This document shows positions 1-5,883 of a stretch of 19,095 nt of DNA, in pieces. A program made the translations under genes and the position numbers. Under the pieces are notes generated by a model. That model had not been told where the DNA came from. It saw nothing but the letters and a program-made list of their open reading frames with translations, and ran no database searches. Source of the DNA: Bacilli bacterium (GTDB lineage: Bacteria > Bacillota_I > Bacilli_A > RF39 > UBA660); contig JAEDJI010000012.1 of assembly GCA_016296435.1 (NCBI GenBank), positions 1-19,095 of the forward strand. Reading direction: 5' to 3'. Within the stretch, counting starts at the first letter, position 1. Every line of letters begins with the position of its first letter.

Positions 1-1475
1 AAAGAATCTTTAAATGTTCCAGAAGCAATATCAATACCAAATATCTTACTAATCATTGTAGGTATAACTTTCATAAATACTAAAGAACCAAGTATTAAAA
101 TTAAATCTTTTATAACACTACCACTAAAACTAATTGCACTAATCAACTCAGCACCAAGTTTAATAGCAAATAACTTTATAAATAAATCTAAATATGTTGA
201 AGCATACATCTTAGCCCATTGACCAAGTATTTTATCTTTTGGAGATACATAACTAATTATCGCAATTGGTGAAATCATTTGTAAAAGCATAAGTTTTAAA
301 CTACGAACAACAACTTCAATGCATAAAACTGCTAAATAGATAATTATAACTATTCCAACAATAATAGCAATCAACCAACTAATACTAAGTTTTTCATCAT
401 CAATATCCGAAATAACTTGGTTTTCATCAACGAGTATATTTCCTTTGATATCCTTAGTACATTCTTCAGAGGTTTGATCATCAATATCAGGACAACTTGT
501 CATAGTACTTAAAACAGTTTGAGCAAATAATCCACCAGAATCTAATCTATAATTTTTTTTGTCATCTCTATAACCATTATCTTTACCTATTTCCAAAGCA
601 GCTAAAGAACCAGCAGAATCTAGACAACCATAACCAGTACAATCACCGACTTCATTATATAAAGTCATTACACCATTATTAATCTTAACTTCTTGAGGCT
701 CACTAACGTATACTTTACCACCTTTTTTTGTATACACATTATAGTCACTTGAAACGGAAACAGAGGAAACATTAGTAGGCAAAACATAATTAATCGCATT
801 GTCAGAATCAGAAGATTTTAAAAACTTGTAAAAAGTATTAGATTTACCAGTAATTTTCTTTAAACCACTATATTTACTTGCACAATCATTCCCATAATAA
901 ATATTCATATGATAATAATTATTACCATCTTCAATAACTACACCAGAATAATCACATTCATTTGAATTATTATTGTTTCGATTAGAACCTGCTGCATTCG
1001 CATTTTTATAAGTATCAGTAAAAGGATTTACATCATCAATATATTTATTAATTGCACTACTAACATTTAACTCAGCCTTACCAACTATATTAACAATTAA
1101 ACCATCATCACCAATAACAGCATTTTGAACTCTATCCAAGAATCTATATACAAATGATCCCGGTGTAAGAGCAATCATAAGTATGACAACAATAATAAGT
1201 CTTGTAAGCAACTTACTAGCCCCTTCATTCTTATCAGTAAACTTATCTGGATCAATTAATGAATTTAAAAAACTAACAGCCACTCTAAATAGCATAAAAA
1301 CACCAGCTAAAACATAAATAGTTCTAACAAATTCTTCAATAACTGATGAATTAATAAAATTAGTAGTAGCCAAATCTACTATAAAAGTATATAAATTTCC
1401 CAAAAAATAATATATGCCACTTGTTAAAGAATAAAAACCTTCAGTAAGTATTCCTAAAACATTAAAAAACATCAT
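1..1475 (-). CDS. VirB6/TrbL-like polytopic membrane protein of a type IV secretion/conjugation module (3' end outside window)
   Basis: An open frame of 491 codons runs from ATG at 1475 off the left edge. AGGTG lies just upstream of the start. Hydrophobic segments fall at about residues 16-36, 49-73, 90-110, 366-388, 396-412, 427-450 and 457-475. Residues about 111-365 form a large polar loop, probably extracytoplasmic, with six cysteines (C174, C198, C279, C284, C328, C339). The stretch QMISPIAIISYVSPKD (400-414) followed by GQW and further helices resembles the VirB6/TrbL family, whose members form the inner-membrane core of type IV secretion channels; Gram-positive and mycoplasma integrative elements carry relatives. 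The gene starts 14 bases after the stop of a VirB2-like pilin and has no promoter of its own that I can see, so the two are probably cotranscribed. Family assignment rests on topology, motif and context, not on a search. The coupling ATPases expected in such a module would lie beyond position 1. Confidence 0.72.
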   Translation of the reverse strand, partial: MMFFNVLGILTEGFYSLTSGIYYFLGNLYTFIVDLATTNFINSSVIEEFVRTIYVLAGVFMLFRVAVSFLNSLIDPDKFTDKNEGASKLLTRLIIVVILMIALTPGSFVYRFLDRVQNAVIGDDGLIVNIVGKAELNVSSAINKYIDDVNPFTDTYKNANAAGSNRNNNNSNECDYSGVVIEDGNNYYHMNIYYGNDCASKYSGLKKITGKSNTFYKFLKSSDSDNAINYVLPTNVSSVSVSSDYNVYTKKGGKVYVSEPQEVKINNGVMTLYNEVGDCTGYGCLDSAGSLAALEIGKDNGYRDDKKNYRLDSGGLFAQTVLSTMTSCPDIDDQTSEECTKDIKGNILVDENQVISDIDDEKLSISWLIAIIVGIVIIIYLAVLCIEVVVRSLKLMLLQMISPIAIISYVSPKDKILGQWAKMYASTYLDLFIKLFAIKLGAELISAISFSGSVIKDLILILGSLVFMKVIPTMISKIFGIDIASGTFKDS

Positions 1476-1489
1476 AACTATCACCTAAC

Positions 1490-1801
1490 CTATATTCCAC
1501 ATGTACCAGAACTAATTCCTGCAAGATGTAAAATAGTATTAACAATCATTGGTAAAAAATAAATACAAACACCAATAATAATCCTAGTAATTGCTTTTTT
1601 TTGTGCTTCTTTTACTTCCTTATTATCCCCGGCAGTAATTGCTTTAACCATATCAAGTATAATCATGACAACTAAAATAATAGGCACCACTACCATAATT
1701 ATTCCCCAAGCATCATTTAAAATAGAAATAAACTCAGTTCCTAAAACATCACAATTATCACTAAACTTAAAAAATTCTATTAACATATTTAAATTATTCA
1801 A
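1490..1801 (-). CDS. VirB2/TrbC-like small pilin subunit (two TM helices)
   Basis: This is a 103-residue protein with two hydrophobic helices (about 32-54 and 72-94) joined by a short basic loop, AGDNKEVKEAQKKAITR, which should face the cytoplasm. Both ends should then lie outside, as in VirB2/TrbC-type conjugative pilins. C17 precedes helix 1, C101 is third from the end, and C79 is inside helix 2. The start is TTG at 1801, chosen because GGGGTG lies about 8 bases upstream; the first ATG is five codons further in and has no ribosome site. The loop motif is shared with the two proteins at 1901-2242 and 2322-2684, so the three are paralogues, this one being the most diverged. It is followed after 14 bases by the VirB6-like gene. 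No cleavable signal peptide is evident. The pilin role is inferred from size, topology and neighbour. Confidence 0.68.
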   Translation of the reverse strand: MNNLNMLIEFFKFSDNCDVLGTEFISILNDAWGIIMVVVPIILVVMIILDMVKAITAGDNKEVKEAQKKAITRIIIGVCIYFLPMIVNTILHLAGISSGTCGI

Positions 1802-1845
1802 AAAAAATCACCCCATTAAATATAAAGATGTACTAATATACTATG

Positions 1846-1874
1846 ATTATAGCAAAAAAAAAAACAAATAACAA
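1846..1874 (-). promoter_or_regulatory. Sigma-A-type promoter for the pilin-VirB6 operon
   Basis: On the minus strand TTGTTA (1869-1874) is followed after 17 bases by a perfect TATAAT (1846-1851). Transcription should start near 1839 and give a leader of about 38 bases before the TTG start at 1801. The -35 hexamer lies inside the hairpin of the preceding terminator and the spacer is mostly its T-tract. Confidence 0.7.
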
Positions 1875-1890
1875 TAATTATTTGCTTTTT
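1854..1890 (-). terminator. Rho-independent terminator after the pilin at 1901-2242
   Basis: On the minus strand CAAATAA (1878-1884) pairs with TTATTTG (1865-1871) around a six-base loop, followed by about 11 T residues (1854-1864). It begins 11 bases after the stop codon of the upstream pilin. The stem is AT-rich but perfect. Confidence 0.7.
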
Positions 1891-1900
1891 TAATAAACAA

Positions 1901-2242
1901 TTAGCACTTTCCGCCTTTAATAGCGCATTTCCAGCAAAGATTAGTTCCTTCATTAGTATCTCCACCTTCAGTAGACATACCATCAAATAAACTATAAACA
2001 CCTGCTACTAAATATGGAATAAAGAAAATTATAACTCCATAAACCAATCTTTTAATAAACATTTTTTGTGCTTCTTTAATTTCTTTATCTTCTCCAGCCA
2101 TTACAGCTTTACCTAAATCAAATGTACCAAGTAATACTATAATAATTGGTATAACAATTAAAACTATTCTAACTATTTTACCTATTAAAATCCATATATT
2201 CTTAGTTTCTGCACAAAAATCTAATATTTGCATTAATTCCAT
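1901..2242 (-). CDS. VirB2/TrbC-like small pilin subunit with CxxC-containing tail
   Basis: This is a 113-residue protein starting at ATG 2242. That start is preferred over an in-frame ATG 14 codons upstream because AAGGAG sits about 7 bases before it and the upstream ATG overlaps the -10 element. Two hydrophobic helices (about 22-45 and 66-86) flank the loop AGEDKEIKEAQKMFIKR, predicting outward-facing ends. C10 lies before helix 1; C103, C106 and C113 form a CWKC...C tail after helix 2. It is close to the protein at 2322-2684: both contain GTFDLG, the AGEDKEIK loop and an SLFDG segment after helix 2, so they are tandem duplicates. It has its own promoter and terminator, so it forms a single-gene transcription unit. 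Proposed role: structural subunit of a conjugation-type pilus. The cysteine pattern is not a feature I know from classic VirB2 pilins. Confidence 0.66.
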   Translation of the reverse strand: MELMQILDFCAETKNIWILIGKIVRIVLIVIPIIIVLLGTFDLGKAVMAGEDKEIKEAQKMFIKRLVYGVIIFFIPYLVAGVYSLFDGMSTEGGDTNEGTNLCWKCAIKGGKC

Positions 2243-2267
2243 ACTATCTCTCCTTTTCTCTAATAAT

Positions 2268-2297
2268 ATTCTACTATAAAACAATCAGCATTGTCAA
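2268..2297 (-). promoter_or_regulatory. Strong promoter for the pilin at 1901-2242
   Basis: On the minus strand a consensus TTGACA (2292-2297) is separated by 18 bases from TAGAAT (2268-2273). The predicted leader is only about 20 bases and contains AAGGAG. Confidence 0.75.
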
Positions 2298-2321
2298 ATA
2301 AAATAGTAAAAAAATGTATAA

Positions 2322-2684
2322 TTATTCTTCCATTATAGGATTAATAATATAATTAGACTTATACTTTTCACAATAACTACCCCTAACATTAGTAGCGCAC
2401 TCATAACATACCTTAGATTCACTATTCAAATAATTCCCATCAAAAAGTGAAAAAACTGCCTTAACTATCATCGGTAAGAAAAATATCAAAACACCATAAA
2501 TAAGTCTTTTAATAAATAACTTTTGAGATTTTTTTATTTCCTTATCCTCTCCCGCTATTACAGACCTACCTAAATCAAAAGTACCAAATATTACTATAAT
2601 AACAGGAATAACTAGTCTAATAACATGTATAATTTCTCCAATTACTCTCCAAATAATAATCGTATCAGCACAAAAATTATCCAT
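2322..2684 (-). CDS. VirB2/TrbC-like small pilin subunit with cysteine-rich tail
   Basis: This 120-residue protein starts at ATG 2684, with GAAGGG about 7 bases upstream. Helices lie at about 17-37 and 58-80, with the basic loop AGEDKEIKKSQKLFIKR between them. C5 is in the short N-terminal segment; C93, C96 and C105 are in the tail (CYEC then SYC). It is the closest relative of the pilin at 1901-2242, and both retain the arrangement of one N-terminal and three C-terminal cysteines, while tail length and other tail residues differ. The core is better conserved than the ends, as expected for duplicated subunits diverging at an exposed surface. It diverges from the thioredoxin-like gene at 2792 across about 107 bases. 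Role inferred as a pilus subunit or a variant of one. Confidence 0.66.
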   Translation of the reverse strand: MDNFCADTIIIWRVIGEIIHVIRLVIPVIIVIFGTFDLGRSVIAGEDKEIKKSQKLFIKRLIYGVLIFFLPMIVKAVFSLFDGNYLNSESKVCYECATNVRGSYCEKYKSNYIINPIMEE

Positions 2685-2707
2685 AGTATCCCTTCTTTCG
2701 TTATAAT

Positions 2708-2736
2708 AATATATAACTAATATTTAAAAATGTAAA
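2708..2736 (-). promoter_or_regulatory. Promoter for the pilin at 2322-2684
   Basis: On the minus strand TTTACA (2731-2736), a 17-base spacer and TATATT (2708-2713). Both hexamers are one or two bases off consensus. Confidence 0.6.
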
Positions 2737-2748
2737 GTTTTTATAACC

Positions 2749-2763
2749 AAAAAGTTACTTTTT
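2749..2763. promoter_or_regulatory. 15-bp dyad in the divergent pilin/thioredoxin promoter region
   Basis: AAAAAGT and ACTTTTT form a perfect inverted repeat around a single T. It lies just upstream of both divergent promoters, where a shared operator could sit. It is simple A/T-rich sequence, so chance is a real alternative. Confidence 0.3.
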
Positions 2764-2764
2764 A

Positions 2765-2773
2765 TGATATTAT
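2765..2773 (+). promoter_or_regulatory. Extended -10 promoter for the thioredoxin-like gene
   Basis: TGATATTAT gives a TGn extension and a one-mismatch -10 hexamer (2768-2773). No good -35 is visible. The predicted start of transcription lies next to the ribosome site GAGGTG (2781-2786), so the leader would be very short. Confidence 0.45.
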
Positions 2774-2791
2774 ATTAAACGAGGTGATAAA

Positions 2792-3220
2792 ATGAAAAAT
2801 AAATTATTTATAATTATTATAGTCTTATTAATAGCAATATTACTATTCTTATCAATATTCTTTAGTGAAAAAGAAGAAAAATTTATAACAGAAATAACAT
2901 ATCAACAACTTGTATCTAAAATGGATAAAAAAGAAAAATTTGTCCTATACGTTAAACAAGATAACTGCTCAGCATGTAAAGAATTCAATCCAATATTTTT
3001 AAGTGTACTTAGAACGTATAAATTGAAAGTATATTCTTTATATACAGATAAACTAAGTACTACTGATTCTGAATCATTCTACAAACTAGTAGAAGTCTCA
3101 GGAACTCCAACAGTTCTATTTATCGAAAACGGTAAAGAAACAATGAATAAAATTGAAGGAGTAAGAACAAAAGACTATATAATTAAGAAATTTACTAACG
3201 CAGGATACATTAATGAATAA
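2792..3220 (+). CDS. Membrane-anchored thioredoxin-fold protein with CxxC
   Basis: This is a 142-residue protein with one N-terminal hydrophobic anchor (about 4-24) and a thioredoxin-like domain outside the membrane. The active-site motif is C59-S-A-C62 preceded by a beta strand (KFVLYVKQDN), and the expected cis-proline is in GTPT (P106). Thioredoxin-fold proteins with CxxC reduce, oxidise or shuffle disulfides; the direction cannot be read from sequence. GAGGTGAT precedes the ATG. The gene is monocistronic, with its own promoter and terminator, and is divergent from the cysteine-bearing pilin genes, which makes them plausible substrates. No DsbB or VKOR-type reoxidation partner is in the window. 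Confidence 0.8.
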   Translation: MKNKLFIIIIVLLIAILLFLSIFFSEKEEKFITEITYQQLVSKMDKKEKFVLYVKQDNCSACKEFNPIFLSVLRTYKLKVYSLYTDKLSTTDSESFYKLVEVSGTPTVLFIENGKETMNKIEGVRTKDYIIKKFTNAGYINE

Positions 3221-3241
3221 GTACCAAACGGTACTTTTTTT
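3219..3241 (+). terminator. Terminator of the thioredoxin-like gene
   Basis: AAGTACC (3219-3225), loop AAAC and GGTACTT (3230-3236) form a 7-bp stem running into a T-run ending at 3241. The stem starts in the stop codon. Confidence 0.85.
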
Positions 3242-3274
3242 ATTTAAATTCAAAACTAAATTAAATAACCTCTT

Positions 3275-3311
3275 AAAAAAAATTACAACATTTCATAATA
3301 TTGTAATTTTT
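3275..3311 (-). terminator. Terminator of the ABC importer operon
   Basis: On the minus strand AAAAATTACAA (3301-3311) pairs with TTGTAATTTTT (3278-3288) around a 12-base loop, with further T residues to 3275. It abuts the permease stop codon. The symmetrical A/T flanks may let it work in both directions. Confidence 0.75.
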
Positions 3312-4094
3312 CTATCTTAACTTTCTCTGTATTTTTTCAATAATAAAGTATAAAATATATGATATTATTGCAAGTACAAATATCGAAGTAATAACTAAAT
3401 TTAAATTAAATACTTGTGAACCATATGTTATAAGATAACCGAGGCCTTTTTTAGATACTAGTAATTCTCCCATAATTACACCTATAAGGGATAAACTAAT
3501 ATTTATTTTTAAAGTATTTATCAAAGTCTTGATATTATCAGGAAAAACTAATTTCATAAATATTTGCATTTTACTGGCATTTAAAGACTTAAGTAATAAA
3601 ATCTTTGACTTGTCTGTATGATTAAAAGCATTATACATATTTATAATAGTAGTAAAAACTGATATTAAAATTGCCATAACTATTATAGATCTGACATTAG
3701 CACCAACCCATATTATTAAAAGTGGTCCAAGTGATACCTTAGGAAGTGAATTCAAGACTGTTAAATAAGGATCAAACACACTAGCTATTCTCTTATTTGC
3801 CCAAAATAAACTAGCTATTAAAATACCAAGTATACTAGCAATTGAAAAACTTATAATTGTTTCATAAAAAGTATAGAATATATGAATAATTAGACTATTT
3901 TCCCTAATCAAATTAACAATAGTCTTTATAACAAGAGATGGAGATGAAGATAAAAAACTATTTATCAAATTATATCTTGCTAAGACTTCCCAAGTTAAAA
4001 GAAGTATAAATAAAATCAATATTCTTAATAATATAACTATTACTTTATCTCTTTTTAACTTAGATAAATAAATCTTATGTTCTTCACTATACAT
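3312..4094 (-). CDS. ABC importer permease, SsuC/TauC/ThiX-type
   Basis: This is an integral membrane permease of the BPD_transp_1 family with about six hydrophobic helices. The coupling (EAA-type) loop is visible as LLLKSLNASKMQIFMKLVFP at about residues 165-185, where the permease docks on the ATPase. ATG at 4094 gives 260 residues. It is preferred over an in-frame TTG at 4103 because AAGGA lies about 11 bases upstream of the ATG but only 2 from the TTG. The ATG overlaps the ATPase stop by 8 bases, so translation is probably coupled. It is the last gene of the binding protein-ATPase-permease operon and is followed directly by a terminator. The substrate is not determinable from the permease. 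Confidence 0.9.
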   Translation of the reverse strand: MYSEEHKIYLSKLKRDKVIVILLRILILFILLLTWEVLARYNLINSFLSSSPSLVIKTIVNLIRENSLIIHIFYTFYETIISFSIASILGILIASLFWANKRIASVFDPYLTVLNSLPKVSLGPLLIIWVGANVRSIIVMAILISVFTTIINMYNAFNHTDKSKILLLKSLNASKMQIFMKLVFPDNIKTLINTLKINISLSLIGVIMGELLVSKKGLGYLITYGSQVFNLNLVITSIFVLAIISYILYFIIEKIQRKLR

Positions 4095-4836
4095 GATTAT
4101 CAAGTTCCTTCCAAATCATATTATAATAATATATAAATTTTTTATCTTGCCTGTTTCTGGTAGGAACATCCTTTTTATCTAATAAAATATCATAAATATT
4201 CTTAATAGTACTAGGTCTTTTAGTCAGCACTACTATTTTATCTGACATACTAATTGCCTCTGCTATATCATGAGTAACCATTATAGTAGTTTTCTTTTCT
4301 TGTTTTATTATTTTATGTAAATCATCAGATAAAGTAAGTCGTGTTTGATAATCTAAAGCAGAAAAAGGTTCATCTAAAAGTAATAAATCAGGATCAAGAG
4401 CAAGAGTCCTAATGAGAGCAACTCTTTGTTTCATTCCACCGCTAAGGCTATCTGGATAACTATTAATGAATTCACCTAAACCATACTTAGTAAGTAAATT
4501 AATAACTTTTTTTCTACTCTCATCATTAAGAAGTCTCTTGATTTCTAAACCTAAAACAGCATTTTCTAAAACGGTTTTCTTAGGAAATAAGCAATCATCT
4601 TGAAGCATATACCCTATCCTAAAATTATCAGATGTGATTATCTCTCCTCCAGATTTATCAATAATACCTGCAATTATTCCAAGAAGTGTTGATTTACCAC
4701 ACCCAGAAGGACCAATTATAGATATAAATTCCTTATCTAAAACTTCTAAATTTATATTATCAAGTGCTAAAGTTTCTCCACTTTTATCATGATATATTTT
4801 TCTTATATTCTTTAACTCTAATATATTACTTGACAT
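4087..4836 (-). CDS. ABC importer ATPase, SsuB/TauB/ThiZ-type
   Basis: This 249-residue nucleotide-binding subunit has all core motifs: Walker A GPSGCGKST (42-50), Q-loop glutamine Q79 in GYMLQD, signature LSGGMKQR (131-138), Walker B LLLLDEP (152-157, with E156), D-loop SALD, and switch histidine H189 in MVTHD. It energises uptake through the permease encoded next. The ATG overlaps the end of the binding-protein gene by 11 bases, with no strong ribosome site of its own, so it is likely read by coupled translation. The length is typical for the nitrate/sulfonate/taurine subfamily. Confidence 0.95.
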   Translation of the reverse strand: MSSNILELKNIRKIYHDKSGETLALDNINLEVLDKEFISIIGPSGCGKSTLLGIIAGIIDKSGGEIITSDNFRIGYMLQDDCLFPKKTVLENAVLGLEIKRLLNDESRKKVINLLTKYGLGEFINSYPDSLSGGMKQRVALIRTLALDPDLLLLDEPFSALDYQTRLTLSDDLHKIIKQEKKTTIMVTHDIAEAISMSDKIVVLTKRPSTIKNIYDILLDKKDVPTRNRQDKKFIYYYNMIWKELDNHV

Positions 4837-5812
4837 ATATTAAATCACTGTATTTAACAGTTTTATTTTTATCTAATTGTCCTGCACTAACTAATATTTC
4901 TTGTAAATGATCAAATGACTTTTCAGTAAATTCTGTAGTCTTAGGCCAAGTATCATTTTTCTTATAACTATCTACTGCACTTATTAAATCTTTTAATGAT
5001 GTATCAGGAAAAAAATCTAAAATAGTCTTTGCTATTTCTTCTGAGTCCTTACTATTTACATAATCAAGTCCTTTTTGTATAGCTTTAGTAAATGATTCAA
5101 TTACCAAAGGATTTTCCTTTATATAGCTAATTCTAGCATTATATGCAGTATATGGAACATTACCTCCATAGCTTCCAAGAGAGGCAACCTTATAACCATA
5201 TCCTTGATTAACTACTTGAGTAGCAAGTGGTTCAAATAGATTAACAAAATCCCCTGTTCCCCCGATAAAAGCACTTGCCATTGATGAAAATTGAATACTT
5301 GTGTCAATAGTTAAATCATTCTTAGGATCAATCCCAGCTTCTTTTAAGGACCATTCCAAAGTCATTTCAGGCATTCCTCCAATACGCCCACCAATTATAT
5401 ACTTTCCTTTCATATCATTAAGTTTGAAATCCTTAATATCTTTTCTAGATACAATAAATGAACCATCTTTTTGAGTAAGTTGAGCAAAAGTTTTTATATA
5501 GTCCTTCTCACCACCATTATAAACATAAATGGTAGCTTCACTTCCAGACAAACCAATATTTACATCACCAGATAACACAGCAGCCATAACATTATCAGCG
5601 CCACTTGTTAAAACAAGTTCAACGTCAAGACCCTCATCTTCAAAATAACCATTTGCAATAGCAACATATTGAGGTGCATAAAATACACTATGAGTAACCT
5701 CTGCTACTACAACCTTCTTGAGTTTATTATCATCTTTAATGTCTAATTTATATAGAACAAAAAAGAAGACTATTATAAATATACAACCTAGTATAGTAAT
5801 AATTTTTTTCAT
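4826..5812 (-). CDS. ABC importer substrate-binding protein, NMT1/THI5-SsuA-like
   Basis: This 328-residue protein has the two-lobe NMT1/THI5-like fold signature: FYAPQYVAIANGYFEDEGLDV near residues 44-64 (VAIANGYF is the typical ligand-site helix) and later GSEATIYVYNGG and FAQLTQKDGSFIV. Relatives bind pyrimidine precursors of thiamine, alkanesulfonates, taurine or nitrate; the sequence does not settle which. The N-terminus is odd: ILGC (7-10) is the only cysteine context, but nine residues are too few for a lipoprotein signal and the hydrophobic core (about 11-21) follows it, so it looks membrane-anchored rather than lipidated. AAGGAGG gives a very strong ribosome site. First gene of the importer operon. 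The short leader leaves no room for a riboswitch. Confidence 0.88.
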   Translation of the reverse strand: MKKIITILGCIFIIVFFFVLYKLDIKDDNKLKKVVVAEVTHSVFYAPQYVAIANGYFEDEGLDVELVLTSGADNVMAAVLSGDVNIGLSGSEATIYVYNGGEKDYIKTFAQLTQKDGSFIVSRKDIKDFKLNDMKGKYIIGGRIGGMPEMTLEWSLKEAGIDPKNDLTIDTSIQFSSMASAFIGGTGDFVNLFEPLATQVVNQGYGYKVASLGSYGGNVPYTAYNARISYIKENPLVIESFTKAIQKGLDYVNSKDSEEIAKTILDFFPDTSLKDLISAVDSYKKNDTWPKTTEFTEKSFDHLQEILVSAGQLDKNKTVKYSDLIYVK

Positions 5813-5832
5813 GATTCCTCCTTTTCTCTTGT

Positions 5833-5861
5833 ATTATATGAAAATAAAAAAAATAAGTGAA
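5833..5861 (-). promoter_or_regulatory. Promoter of the ABC importer operon
   Basis: On the minus strand TTCACT (5856-5861), 17-base spacer and perfect TATAAT (5833-5838). Predicted leader about 15 bases, ending in AAGGAGG. Confidence 0.65.
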
Positions 5862-5863
5862 TC

Positions 5864-5883
5864 AAAAAAAGGACCTAAGTCCT
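5864..5883 (-). terminator. Terminator of the sortase-MucBP operon
   Basis: On the minus strand AGGAC (5879-5883), loop TTAG and GTCCT (5870-5874) run into seven T residues (5864-5870). The stem overlaps the stop codon of the surface-protein gene. Confidence 0.75.

Noticed and set aside
1816..2001. Minus-strand frame overlapping the end of the pilin at 1901-2242
   Set aside because: It is in another frame of a conserved pilin gene and spans the terminator and promoter.
5813..5881. TPP or other riboswitch ahead of the NMT1/THI5-like binding protein
   Set aside because: Only about 70 bases are available, and they are filled by the previous terminator and a promoter; the leader is about 15 bases.
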